Assembly: GCF_004916975.1 (NCBI RefSeq)
Contig: NZ_STGQ01000001.1
Location: 2,907,674-2,971,673, forward strand
Length of the DNA: 64,000 bases
Direction: 5' to 3'
Source of the DNA: Paenibacillus dokdonensis
GTDB taxonomy: Bacteria; Bacillota; Bacilli; Paenibacillales; Paenibacillaceae
In this document: piece after piece, positions 18,530 to 26,573 of the stretch
Position numbering within the stretch: position 1 is the stretch's first letter
Layout of the letters: each line of letters starts with the position of its first letter
The notes under the pieces: generated by a model
Seen by the model: only the letters and a program-made list of their open reading frames with translations
Told to the model about the DNA's origin: nothing
The model's database searches: none
Program-made: the position numbers and the translations under genes

Positions 18530-19510
18530 TTAGAATTCCATGACTTTGTTGACTGCAGCAATTACCCGAGCCGGTGTAGGAAGCCATGTATCTTCGATTT
18601 GTGCAAAAGGATATACGGTGTCGGGACCCGCTACGCGGAGGACAGGCGCTTCCAGATGCAAAATGGCCTTCTCGTTGATTTGTGCAATCACTTCTGCGGC
18701 AACGCCGGAAGTTTTTTGCGCTTCCTGAACCACGATTGCACGGTTCGTTTTCTTAACGGATGCCACGATTGTATCAATATCCAAAGGATTCAACGTACGC
18801 AGATCAATCACTTCGGCTTTAATGCCGCTGGTCTTCTCGAGCTCTTCAGCCGCTTTTGTTGCCGTATGAACCATCATGCCATAAGTAATAATGGTTACAT
18901 CAGAACCTTCACGCACCACGTTAGCTTTACCAAGCTCAACGACATAATCCTCTTCAGGAACTTCAGCGCGGAAAGCATGGTACAAATTCAAATGCTCCAT
19001 AAAGAAGACAGGATCGTTGTCGCGAATCGCGGCAATCAGAAGGCCTTTGGCATCATAAGGATTCGAAGGCACTACCACTTTAATACCCGGAGTTTGGATA
19101 GCCAAACCTTCAAGGGAATCTGTGTGCAGCTCAGCTGCTTTTACGCCGCCGCCGAAAGGTGTACGGAACACGATTGGAGCGTTATAGCGACCGCCGGAAC
19201 GGTAACGCATACGCGCTGCCTGAACGAACATTTGGTCCAGAGCTTCATAAATAAATCCGACGAACTGGATTTCAGCCACAGGACGGAAGCCTTGAATACC
19301 AAGACCTACTGCCATCCCGCCAATCGCGGACTCAGCAAGCGGTGTATCAAAGATACGTTCCTCGCCAAATTCCTTTTGCAGGCCTTCCGTTGCACGGAAC
19401 ACACCGCCGACATTACCTACGTCTTCACCAAACACAATGACGTTAGGATCACGTTTCATTTCCACGCGCATCGCATCGCGGATTGCTTCTTTCATATTCA
19501 TTTGTGCCAT
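18530..19510 (-). CDS. pdhB: Pyruvate dehydrogenase E1 beta subunit
   Basis: 326 residues, the family length; ATG at 19510 with AAGGAGG upstream. It begins [11 protein letters not shown] and contains FGEDVG near the cofactor site, [17 protein letters not shown] and the C-terminal [15 protein letters not shown]. Together with PdhA it binds thiamine diphosphate and decarboxylates pyruvate. Second gene of the operon. Confidence 0.97.
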   Translation of the reverse strand: MAQMNMKEAIRDAMRVEMKRDPNVIVFGEDVGNVGGVFRATEGLQKEFGEERIFDTPLAESAIGGMAVGLGIQGFRPVAEIQFVGFIYEALDQMFVQAARMRYRSGGRYNAPIVFRTPFGGGVKAAELHTDSLEGLAIQTPGIKVVVPSNPYDAKGLLIAAIRDNDPVFFMEHLNLYHAFRAEVPEEDYVVELGKANVVREGSDVTIITYGMMVHTATKAAEELEKTSGIKAEVIDLRTLNPLDIDTIVASVKKTNRAIVVQEAQKTSGVAAEVIAQINEKAILHLEAPVLRVAGPDTVYPFAQIEDTWLPTPARVIAAVNKVMEF

Positions 19511-19573
19511 TGCTTCTTTTCCTCCTTAAACATTCACTGTTCACGTTGCTTGAGCATTACTTTTTCAATCGAT

Positions 19574-20641
19574 TTATTGGAAATCAGCTTTTTGTTCTTC
19601 CAAATGTTTCGGGGTTTGCTCGAACATGCTGTCGATCAAGCCAGGAACCGTCATTTTAGCAGTCTGTTCTGCTTTTTTGATCTCTTCGTTCACTTTCGCT
19701 TTGGCTTCATCTTTTACGCGGGCAGTGTCTTCATCAGACCACAGGCCTTTTTTCTCCAGATATTTAGCCATGCGAGTAATCGGATCCTTTTCGTTCCATT
19801 CGCCTTCTTCATCCTTCGTACGGTACTTGGTAGCATCGTCAGACAAGGAGTGAGGACGGAAACGGTAAGTCACAGCTTCGATCAAAGTAGCGCCTTCGCC
19901 TTTACGGGCAAGCTCTGCAGCTTCCTGAACAGCACTAATGACAGCAAGCACGTCCATACCGTCGATTTTTACACCGCGGATACCGGCTGCTACTGCTTTG
20001 TGGGCAATAGACAATGCTGCTGTTTGTTTTGCGAAAGGAGTCGTGATGGCATAACCGTTATTTTGTACAAAGAAAATGACTGGCAGTTTGAAGCGTCCAG
20101 CGTAGTTCAGACCTTCATAGAAGTCACCTTCCGAAGAACCGCCGTCACCTGTATAAGTGATAGCAACTTGCTTTTGTTTTTTCAGTTTGAAGCCCATAGC
20201 AATACCCATCGCATGCAGGATTTGCGCACCGATGATAATTTGCGGCATCAGAACATTGACGCCTTCAGGAATTTCCCCACCATGCTGGTGTCCACGGGAA
20301 TACAGGAATGCTTGGTACAGTGGCAATCCATGCCATACGATTTGCGGCATATCACGGTAGCCCGGACATACAAAATCTTCTTTTTCAAGAGCGTATTCAC
20401 TGCCGACCATCGTTGCTTCTTGTCCAGATACCGGAGCATAGAAACCAAGACGTCCTTGACGGCCCAGGTTCACGGCACGATCATCCCAAGTACGGGTAAA
20501 TACCATGCGGTACATAATTTCTTTTAACTGATCATCAGTAAGGTTAGGCATTTTATCTTTGTTAATGATTTCACCTTCGGGAGAGAGCACGGAAAGAGCT
20601 TCGACTTCCTCGGTATACACTTCATAAGGCACCTTGCTCAT
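19574..20641 (-). CDS. pdhA: Pyruvate dehydrogenase E1 alpha subunit
   Basis: 355 residues from the ATG at 20641; GAGGTG lies about 6 nt upstream, while a GTG three codons earlier overlaps that site. The thiamine diphosphate motif is GDGGSSEGDFYEGLN ending in NN, and the regulatory-loop region YRFRPHSLSDD is intact. It is the first gene of pdhABCD and has a good sigma-A promoter upstream. It supplies the E1 heterotetramer that channels pyruvate to acetyl-CoA. Confidence 0.97.
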   Translation of the reverse strand: MSKVPYEVYTEEVEALSVLSPEGEIINKDKMPNLTDDQLKEIMYRMVFTRTWDDRAVNLGRQGRLGFYAPVSGQEATMVGSEYALEKEDFVCPGYRDMPQIVWHGLPLYQAFLYSRGHQHGGEIPEGVNVLMPQIIIGAQILHAMGIAMGFKLKKQKQVAITYTGDGGSSEGDFYEGLNYAGRFKLPVIFFVQNNGYAITTPFAKQTAALSIAHKAVAAGIRGVKIDGMDVLAVISAVQEAAELARKGEGATLIEAVTYRFRPHSLSDDATKYRTKDEEGEWNEKDPITRMAKYLEKKGLWSDEDTARVKDEAKAKVNEEIKKAEQTAKMTVPGLIDSMFEQTPKHLEEQKADFQ

Positions 20642-20694
20642 TATCTTCACCTCAACAAAAAAATTTGAATATCAAGTGCTGCTGTTATAGAATT

Positions 20695-20724
20695 ATTATA
20701 CACCTGTTTTATTCGATTCGTCAA
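20695..20724 (-). promoter_or_regulatory. Sigma-A promoter of pdhABCD
   Basis: Minus strand: -35 TTGACG (20724-20719), 18-bp spacer, -10 TATAAT (20700-20695). It lies about 55 bp upstream of the pdhA start. Confidence 0.8.
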
Positions 20725-20807
20725 AGACATTGCGGATAAAATTTCAGAATAACTGAGTTTTGTATATATAACAGTGTGATGATTATCATATAACAGTTCT
20801 GAAAAGT

Positions 20808-20837
20808 TTGACAGGATCGTGAACTTTACCACATGAT
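20808..20837 (+). promoter_or_regulatory. Probable promoter of the esterase gene
   Basis: -35 TTGACA (20808-20813), 18-bp spacer, -10 CATGAT (20832-20837), about 60 bp before the ATG at 20901. Perfect -35, weak -10. Confidence 0.5.
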
Positions 20838-20900
20838 GGGTTATCTGAATGAAATAGCTTTTTCAGCCTAAAAAATCAACTGTGAGAAGGATGAATATTC

Positions 20901-21632
20901 ATGACAGATTCGAAGTATCTAAAGCGCACTATTAATAAAGAACAAATGGACAGTCGCTTTCTGAACGAAACGCGCAACCTTCGGGTATACCTGCCGCCAG
21001 GCTACAATGAAATTTTGAGCTATCCAGTCGTTTACTGCCAGGACGGAGAAGAATTTTTTAATTTTGGCCGAATTGCGACTACAGCCAATCATTTGATCCT
21101 GGATGGCGATGCAGAGCCTTTTATAATAGTAGGTGTTGAAGTCGACACCTCGATCCGCACGGAAGAATATGCTCCTTTTGGAAGCCGCTTTGAAGCCTAC
21201 ACCCGCTGCTTTGCAGAAGAGATTATTCCCTTCATTGAAGCGAAATATCCTGTACGCAAGGAAGCTTCCGAACGTGTTCTGGCCGGTGACTCATTGGGCG
21301 GCAGCGTATCGCTCCATCTGGCCATTCGTTATCCGGAGCTCTTTGAGCGTATTATCAGCTTGTCCGGTGCGTACTATCCCGCTTCCCAGGACATTTACGA
21401 AGCTCAGGACGATTTGTCCAGGCTCGATGTCTTTATGATTGTCGGTCTGCAGGAAACGGCTTTTGAAACGGATCATGGCGTTCATAACTTTGTCGAATTA
21501 AATCGTCAAACCCGGGAATTACTGCTGGATCGCGGTGCAAAAGTTCAATATGCCGAAAAAGACGGCAAGCATATTTGGGGCTTCTGGCAAAAAGAGCTGC
21601 CTGATGCGCTTATGTATTTTTTACACGCCTAG
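20901..21632 (+). CDS. Alpha/beta hydrolase, putative esterase (YjcH / esterase D-like)
   Basis: 243 residues; ATG at 20901 after AAGGATG. The nucleophile elbow is GDSLGGS (Ser about residue 130), the oxyanion region is VVYCQDGEEFF, and the catalytic His is in KDGKHIWGFW. It belongs to the putative esterase family that includes enterochelin esterases and B. subtilis YjcH. Cytosolic, no signal peptide. Nothing nearby (no siderophore genes) supports an iron role, so the substrate is open. Confidence 0.9.
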   Translation: MTDSKYLKRTINKEQMDSRFLNETRNLRVYLPPGYNEILSYPVVYCQDGEEFFNFGRIATTANHLILDGDAEPFIIVGVEVDTSIRTEEYAPFGSRFEAYTRCFAEEIIPFIEAKYPVRKEASERVLAGDSLGGSVSLHLAIRYPELFERIISLSGAYYPASQDIYEAQDDLSRLDVFMIVGLQETAFETDHGVHNFVELNRQTRELLLDRGAKVQYAEKDGKHIWGFWQKELPDALMYFLHA

Positions 21633-21650
21633 TCCCGAATTAAACATAAT

Positions 21651-21713
21651 AAAGGTGAGCCCAATGACAAGCATGTATGCCCTTCAGCAGAAGAATGTCG
21701 ATGGTTCACCTTT
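21651..21713 (+). terminator. Possible long-loop terminator of the esterase gene
   Basis: Stem AAAGGTGAGCC (21651-21661) pairs with GGTTCACCTTT (21703-21713, one G-U) and a T-rich run follows. The 41-nt loop is unusually long for an intrinsic terminator. Confidence 0.45.
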
Positions 21714-21758
21714 TTTGTTTGATCAAATGATTGCGTTTTAATTGTTTTTCCGAAAAAA

Positions 21759-21773
21759 GGCACCATTCGTGCC
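21759..21773 (-). terminator. Terminator of the phosphatase operon
   Basis: Stem GGCAC/GTGCC with a 5-nt loop, followed on the minus strand by six T. Located 42 bp after the phosphatase stop. Confidence 0.75.
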
Positions 21774-21814
21774 CATTTTCATCAAAGGAGAATACTCCCC
21801 CCAATTTATTACTA

Positions 21815-22279
21815 TTATAGCTTTTCTGTTTTAATCTTGTCCAAAAGCTTTTGGCAGCCTGCATCCATCAATTCGTATACCTGCTCGAAGTTTCCGGTAT
21901 AGTACGGATCAGGCACTTCCTTGAGCTCATGCCCGGGCAGCAAATCCATAAATCTGATCAGACTCTCCTCTTTTGCACCAGGAAGAGATTTAACATTACT
22001 CCAGTTGCTATTATCCATGCATACGATGTATTCGAATTGCTCAAAATCAGCGCTAGCGAACTGTCGAGCAATCATGCCCTCATAGCTGATTTGATGCTGG
22101 TCAAGCAAATCACGCGTACCTTGATGAGGCGTATGTCCAATATGCCAGTCACCTGTACCGGCGGAATCCACCTGAATGCTTCTTTCCAATCCTGCCTCTT
22201 TAACCTTATACCTCATTATGGCTTCTGCCATAGGTGAACGACAAATATTCCCCAGACAAACAAATAGTACAGATACCAT
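21815..22279 (-). CDS. yfkJ: Low-molecular-weight protein tyrosine phosphatase (YfkJ-like)
   Basis: 154 residues; ATG at 22279 preceded by AAGGAGG. The phosphate loop CLGNICRS puts the nucleophile at Cys8 and the binding Arg at 14, and the general acid is in VPDPYYTGNFEQVYEL. The sequence is close to B. subtilis YfkJ as I remember it. It dephosphorylates phosphotyrosine proteins in the cytosol. It is 25 bp downstream of the TRIC-family gene and likely co-transcribed with it. Confidence 0.93.
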   Translation of the reverse strand: MVSVLFVCLGNICRSPMAEAIMRYKVKEAGLERSIQVDSAGTGDWHIGHTPHQGTRDLLDQHQISYEGMIARQFASADFEQFEYIVCMDNSNWSNVKSLPGAKEESLIRFMDLLPGHELKEVPDPYYTGNFEQVYELMDAGCQKLLDKIKTEKL

Positions 22280-22304
22280 GTTGAATGTATGCCTCCTTCT
22301 CCAA

Positions 22305-22973
22305 TTATGCTGTCTTCCGGTTGTGTTTGCCTTTGTGGTTGCCCTTTACGGATAGACCGGTTGAAGAAGACATGTGCAGCATGCGCCGCGGAAGCTTCCA
22401 TTTATAGAAGACGGAAAACATACGGAGCATAACAATGACAGCAAATAAAAGAACCGCCTGCCATGTCGTATGAATCCAGTTCAAACCGATCACCACACCG
22501 GCGATCATAGCCCATACCGCGTAGATTTCATCCCGAAGCACGAGCGGCTTGCGACCAGCCAAAAGATCTCGGATAATCCCTCCGCCAACCCCTGTCATTA
22601 CTGCAGCCACCGCCACAGCCGACAACGGATGATGCATATTGGCTGCGTACAGAGCTCCCTGGATTGCGAAAGCGGACAGCCCAATTGCATCAAACCAAGC
22701 TTCCGTTCGCTTCCAATGCTTGATCCAGCCTAGAGGAAGCAGAAATGCAATGATGACTGACAAAATCGCCAGTTTAATCAGCAGTCCTTGGCTCCAAAGC
22801 GTCGTTACGGGAACACCGATCAATACATTACGAATGACCCCGCCTCCAAAAGCCGTGACAAGTCCCAGCACCAGTATGCCCAGGATGTCGTATTCTTCCT
22901 CCATGGCGACAAAGGCACCTGACATCGCAAAAGCAATTGTCCCGATGATGCTGAAAATTTCAAAAGCATGCAT
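22305..22973 (-). CDS. TRIC-type cation channel family membrane protein (UPF0126)
   Basis: 222 residues from the ATG at 22973; a TTG two codons earlier is an alternative and the ribosome site is weak either way. About seven hydrophobic segments arranged as two repeats, each with a glycine-rich motif: TAFGGGVIRNVLIG and TGVGGGIIRDLLAG. These are the signature of the bacterial TRIC/UPF0126 family of K+-permeable channels. The tail is basic. First gene of a two-gene unit with the phosphatase. Confidence 0.88.
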   Translation of the reverse strand: MHAFEIFSIIGTIAFAMSGAFVAMEEEYDILGILVLGLVTAFGGGVIRNVLIGVPVTTLWSQGLLIKLAILSVIIAFLLPLGWIKHWKRTEAWFDAIGLSAFAIQGALYAANMHHPLSAVAVAAVMTGVGGGIIRDLLAGRKPLVLRDEIYAVWAMIAGVVIGLNWIHTTWQAVLLFAVIVMLRMFSVFYKWKLPRRMLHMSSSTGLSVKGNHKGKHNRKTA

Positions 22974-23038
22974 GTCCAATTTCTCTCTAACCTCTCCCCT
23001 ATCATATGTCTTTCCTATTGTAGTCGCGGCTGGCTAAA

Positions 23039-23067
23039 TTGTGCAACTATGTTTTCTCATTTATACT
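23039..23067 (+). promoter_or_regulatory. Probable promoter of thiN
   Basis: -35 TTGTGC (23039-23044), 17-bp spacer, -10 TATACT (23062-23067), 46 bp before the ATG. Confidence 0.5.
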
Positions 23068-23113
23068 GGAGTAACGATCTAATAGGAACGAATTGGATTT
23101 AGGGGGAATCAAA

Positions 23114-23755
23114 ATGAACCAGAAACGCGTCATTATTTTTTCAGGGGGAGAGCTGCACCCTCAATATATACAGGAGATCCAGCCTGGTGATTATATCATT
23201 GGTGCTGACAAGGGAGCACTATATCTCATCCGTCACGATATCAAGCCTGATCTGGCTGTTGGAGACTTTGATTCAATATCACCACAGGAATTGAAGCATG
23301 TCAGAGCGGAATCCGGAAGAATCGTCGAATGTGACCCGGTTGATAAAAACTTAACGGATACGGAGCTAGCCTTTGAAATGGCCATTCGGGAGCAGCCTGA
23401 TTTCATCATGCTCGTGGGAGGCACAGGAACGAGGATGGATCATACCCTTGCCAATGTCCAGATGTTGAACCGTGCGCTCCAGCATCATATTGAGTGTGCC
23501 ATCATGGATCAAAACAATTACATTACATTAACTGGCTCTAAAATAGAGGTACGGGATCTCGGTTACAAATACGTTTCTCTGCTCCCGATGACTCCAGAGG
23601 TAACCGGTATTACGCTCGAAGGATTCCAGTATCCACTCGAAAATGCCACATTAAAAATCGGGGAGTCCCTCGGAATCAGCAATGTGCTGCAGGAATCGGT
23701 TGGCCGGGTGAGCATTACGAGTGGACTTTTACTCGTCATTCAAAGCAATGACTAG
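23114..23755 (+). CDS. thiN: Thiamine pyrophosphokinase
   Basis: 213 residues from the ATG at 23114, preceded by AGGGGGA; the frame is open 7 codons upstream without a ribosome site. Family motifs are GADKGA, AVGDFDS, DKNLTDTELA and GGTGTRMDHTLAN. It transfers pyrophosphate from ATP to thiamine, making the cofactor used, for example, by PdhAB encoded nearby. No TPP riboswitch is seen upstream. Stand-alone transcription unit. Confidence 0.93.
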   Translation: MNQKRVIIFSGGELHPQYIQEIQPGDYIIGADKGALYLIRHDIKPDLAVGDFDSISPQELKHVRAESGRIVECDPVDKNLTDTELAFEMAIREQPDFIMLVGGTGTRMDHTLANVQMLNRALQHHIECAIMDQNNYITLTGSKIEVRDLGYKYVSLLPMTPEVTGITLEGFQYPLENATLKIGESLGISNVLQESVGRVSITSGLLLVIQSND

Positions 23756-24053
23756 AGTATCTTCCGGATGAAAACCATACGGAATTAACATTTCAAATTA
23801 GGTATCAATACGATTTTGTTACTAAATGATTGTCTCTAAAAAACCCTTGTCTATCAAGGGTTTTTCTTGTTTTTACAGCTTGCTGCATATCTAGTTCTTA
23901 ATTTTTTGTAACTTTTAATGGTTTTTTAATAAAAGGGAAAAAACCCTAGCACTGCAAGGGTTTGATAGGTGCTATCCATAATTTAGGGAGTTACAAAACT
24001 GTTATACTCGGAAACGAGCCTGAAAGAAAACGAAATTTGGAGGTCATACAAAC
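23756..24053. other. Intergenic region with two hairpins upstream of the NlpC/P60 gene
   Basis: About 300 bp without a gene. It holds the thiN terminator (23839-23865). A second stem AAACCCT/AGGGTTT lies at 23941-23963, and a small CTCG-GAAA-CGAG hairpin at 24007-24018. A -10-like TATACT at 24003-24008 has no convincing -35. Cell-wall hydrolases of this type are often under c-di-AMP riboswitches, but the conserved ydaO core was not found here. Confidence 0.5.
23839..23865 (+). terminator. Rho-independent terminator of thiN
   Basis: Perfect 11-bp stem AAAAACCCTTG/CAAGGGTTTTT with a 5-nt loop and further T residues. Confidence 0.85.
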
Positions 24054-24578
24054 ATGAATCAAAAACAACTAATCCAAAAACTAGTAGCCGTAGGGTTATG
24101 TGCATCGATAGGTTTTACTGCGATGATGGCAACCGGAGCAACAGTGACGGAAGCATCCTCATCTAAATCCGTATCCGCATCATCCGCTACTTCTTCTAAA
24201 GGAACGTCTGTTGTGAATTATGGTAAAAAATTTATGGGTACACCTTATAAATTCGGAGCATCTACCAGTACAACAAAAGTATTCGATTGCTCCTCATTCA
24301 TGAAATATATCTTTGGTAAATACGGTGTTAAACTTCCACGTACGTCCGTAGCACAATCCAAAGTCGGCGTCGCTGTCTCGAAATCCAACCTTAAACCAGG
24401 CGATCTCGTGTTTTTCTCCAGCGGTAGCAGAGCAAACGGTAAAAACGTAACTCATGTCGCAGTGTATGCAGGCAACGGTAAAATCCTGCACACTTACGGT
24501 TCCCCTGGCGTAACAATCTCTAATCTGAACTCAGGTAACTGGAAGAGAACTTACTTGAAAGCACGCCGGGTACTTTAG
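24054..24578 (+). CDS. Secreted NlpC/P60 peptidoglycan endopeptidase
   Basis: 174 residues; ATG at 24054 with TTTGGAGG upstream. A Sec signal peptide occupies residues 1-35 with likely cleavage after TVTEA. A Ser-rich linker (35-52) leads to an NlpC/P60 domain (55-174) with catalytic Cys79 in FDCSSF and His134 in THVAVYAG. It cleaves gamma-D-Glu-diaminopimelate type bonds in stem peptides. There is no SH3 or LysM domain, so wall targeting must come from the catalytic domain itself. Monocistronic. Confidence 0.93.
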   Translation: MNQKQLIQKLVAVGLCASIGFTAMMATGATVTEASSSKSVSASSATSSKGTSVVNYGKKFMGTPYKFGASTSTTKVFDCSSFMKYIFGKYGVKLPRTSVAQSKVGVAVSKSNLKPGDLVFFSSGSRANGKNVTHVAVYAGNGKILHTYGSPGVTISNLNSGNWKRTYLKARRVL

Positions 24579-24623
24579 TAAAGCCGTATGATTTAGTAAA
24601 TTAAATACTTTAATGAATAGTGG

Positions 24624-24656
24624 GAAGGCGATAAGTTTAGGGACTTATTCGCCTTC
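24624..24656 (+). terminator. Terminator of the NlpC/P60 gene, overlapping the convergent gene end
   Basis: Stem GAAGGCGATAAGT with ACTTATTCGCCTTC (one bulge), followed by TTTTATT. Its right arm overlaps the last codons of the minus-strand regulator. Confidence 0.75.
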
Positions 24657-25340
24657 TTTTATTATATAACCCACTCCGCGTACGGATTGAATCAGTTTTT
24701 TACTGAAACCTTTATCCATTTTTGTACGAAGATGCCGGATGTATACATCCACCACATTGGTCCCCATGAGAAAATCATAATCCCAGACTTTCTTCAAAAT
24801 CTCCTCGCGTGTACATACCCGGTTCGCATGCCTCGCCAAATATAACAATAAATCAAATTCTTTGACCGTCAATGATATCTCTTTATCATCTCTGCTTGCC
24901 TTCCGGCTTCCCGGATCAATAACTAAATCACCAATGATAACTTTTTGATTGTTTCGCTCATTTTCAATATGAAAAATCCCAAGCAAATTCCGAATTCTTG
25001 CCAGCAGCTCACTGCCCTGGATTGATTTCGGCACGACATCATTCGCCCCGGCCCTAAGTCCCTCAATGACAGCTTCCGTATTATGATTTTCTTCGAAAAG
25101 GATGATTGGAAAAGGCCTGTCCCCTTGCTCTCTAAGCAGTGCTTTTATAAATTTATGTAATGAACCTGCTGTATGTTCCGAACGTTTCAGCAGCAGCATG
25201 TCGATGCTATGCTCATTAATGTCTCTTATGGCTTTGTGCTCATTTGGAACGACGGTTATTTCAAATCCATCCTGAAGAAGGATATCCATTAAACCCGCAT
25301 CTTTCAAAAAGTTTCCAATTACTAAAAGCTTTTCTTGCAT
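24645..25340 (-). CDS. Atypical OmpR-family response regulator lacking the phospho-acceptor
   Basis: 231 residues from the ATG at 25340 (GGGTGA upstream; the frame is open 25 codons further without a better site). Residues 1-115 fit a receiver fold but lack key residues: the acidic pair is replaced (LLVIGNF), the phosphorylated Asp position is Lys52 in DMLLLKR, and the Thr/Ser position is Glu. Only the Lys at about 105 (VVPKS) remains. Residues 130-231 are a good winged-helix DNA-binding domain (SLTVKEFDLLLYLARH, RGVGYII). No histidine kinase is adjacent. It probably acts without phosphorylation; targets unknown. Confidence 0.88.
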   Translation of the reverse strand: MQEKLLVIGNFLKDAGLMDILLQDGFEITVVPNEHKAIRDINEHSIDMLLLKRSEHTAGSLHKFIKALLREQGDRPFPIILFEENHNTEAVIEGLRAGANDVVPKSIQGSELLARIRNLLGIFHIENERNNQKVIIGDLVIDPGSRKASRDDKEISLTVKEFDLLLYLARHANRVCTREEILKKVWDYDFLMGTNVVDVYIRHLRTKMDKGFSKKLIQSVRGVGYIIKEGE

Positions 25341-25410
25341 GGTTTCACCCGATTTCACGTTAAAGTCCATTGGCAGATACTTCACCATAGGGTTTCCGGC
25401 CGTGAAAAAA

Positions 25411-25430
25411 ACCATTCCTTTTGGAATGGT
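25411..25430. terminator. Terminator of the ThiF-family gene
   Basis: Stem ACCATTCC/GGAATGGT, loop TTTT, flanked by A6 and T5 so it can work in both directions. It follows the minus-strand ThiF gene by 37 bp. Confidence 0.85.
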
Positions 25431-25466
25431 TTTTATAATTCAGATGATATATCCAGGTATTCATAT

Positions 25467-26498
25467 TCATCCAAAATAACGGTGATATATGGTTCTGGCT
25501 TCAGCTATATCCTTCGTTCCATGGATCAATGCTCTACCGTCAGCAAAAATAACAATGCGCCGTTCTCCCGCCGTGAAAGATACCAGGAACGGATTGCTCT
25601 CTACCATGCTTTCTTCCAGCTTCGAAAGCCGGTCTGCAGTCTCCTGCAGATTTAGGGATTGCTTCTTGCCCGGACGAATCTGTACAGTATCACGTCCGCA
25701 TAATACATCTGTCTTTTCCAAATTAGATGCAGATAAGTAGGGATAAGTTCGATGCGTTCCGCAAGAAAGGCAGTCTTCTTTTTTCGCATGCTTGACTCCC
25801 ATGGACATCGACTCATTCCGCCACAGATCAAAAGTCAGCAGCTTATCACGTAGAGCCTCATGATGCCCACTAAGCAGCTTCATCGCTTCTGTCGTTTGAT
25901 GGGCAGTTACAACCTGCACAGCTTGTGGGATAATACCTGCGGTATCACATGTATCTCCGCCCAGAGGAACGGCACCAAGCAGACAGTTCAAACATGGCGT
26001 ATGACCTGGCAATATCGTATAGGTTATGCCGTAGCTTCCGACACATCCGCCATAAATCCACGGAATATTATGCTTTAGAGATATATCGTTAATAAGCAGA
26101 CGGGTATCAAAGTTATCCGTTCCATCCATGATCAGATCCACACCGTTGACAAGAGTATCCAGTTCTTCAATCTTCACATCCATTACATGGCTGTCGATTT
26201 GAATGGAGGAATTGATCGCTTGCAGTCTTTGTTTGGCTGCGATTGCCTTGGGAAGTCTTAGGACAGCATCCTCCTCGGAAAAAAGCTGCTGACGCTGGAG
26301 ATTACTCCACTCCACATAATCGCGGTCTGCTATCGTTATATGTCCCACACCGGCTCTGGCGAGCGTCTCGGCAATCGAGGTGCCTAAAGCACCGGCACCG
26401 ATAATCAATACATGGCTTTTCCCCAGCATAAGCTGGCCTTCTAATCCAAACGGTGTAAATCGTTCTTGCCTGGAGTAACGGTCATCTCCGGTGTTCAT
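25467..26498 (-). CDS. ThiF/MoeB family E1-like adenylyltransferase
   Basis: 343 residues from the ATG at 26498, chosen for the AAGGAG site; the frame is open 22 codons upstream. RYSRQERFTPFG and the nucleotide site IIGAGALGTSIAETLARAG are followed by DRDYVEWSNLQRQ and DGTDNFDTR. Zinc Cys pairs are CLNC and CLSC, and the likely catalytic Cys is in GGDTCDTAGI. Such proteins adenylate the C-terminal Gly of ThiS or MoaD for sulfur transfer into thiamine or molybdopterin. No thi or moa partner lies in the window, so the pathway cannot be fixed. Confidence 0.9.
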   Translation of the reverse strand: MNTGDDRYSRQERFTPFGLEGQLMLGKSHVLIIGAGALGTSIAETLARAGVGHITIADRDYVEWSNLQRQQLFSEEDAVLRLPKAIAAKQRLQAINSSIQIDSHVMDVKIEELDTLVNGVDLIMDGTDNFDTRLLINDISLKHNIPWIYGGCVGSYGITYTILPGHTPCLNCLLGAVPLGGDTCDTAGIIPQAVQVVTAHQTTEAMKLLSGHHEALRDKLLTFDLWRNESMSMGVKHAKKEDCLSCGTHRTYPYLSASNLEKTDVLCGRDTVQIRPGKKQSLNLQETADRLSKLEESMVESNPFLVSFTAGERRIVIFADGRALIHGTKDIAEARTIYHRYFG

Positions 26499-26521
26499 GA
26501 GTACATCTCCTTCGATAAAAA

Positions 26522-26547
26522 GCCGCATTCCACTGAGGGAATACGGC
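26522..26547 (-). terminator. Terminator of the ABC-F gene
   Basis: Stem GCCGTATTCC/GGAATGCGGC (one G-U), followed by five T on the minus strand; between the ABC-F stop and the ThiF start. Confidence 0.8.
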
Positions 26548-26573
26548 AGCTTCCTAATTGGCATTACGATCGA

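Noticed and set aside
15768-20527. Three long plus-strand frames (454, 433 and 642 residues) opposite pdhD, pdhC and pdhB/pdhA
   Set aside because: Long antisense openness follows from the codon use of highly expressed genes on the other strand. No ribosome sites or domains are visible, while the minus-strand genes are textbook pdhABCD.
20777-20788. Fur-box-like TGATGATTATCA upstream of the esterase
   Set aside because: Only a short partial match to the 15-19 bp Fur palindrome and no siderophore or iron genes nearby.
23941-23963. Terminator or riboswitch upstream of the NlpC/P60 gene
   Set aside because: A 7-bp stem only, with a T run only on the minus strand where no gene ends; no ydaO core. 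Kept as a note in the gap entry.
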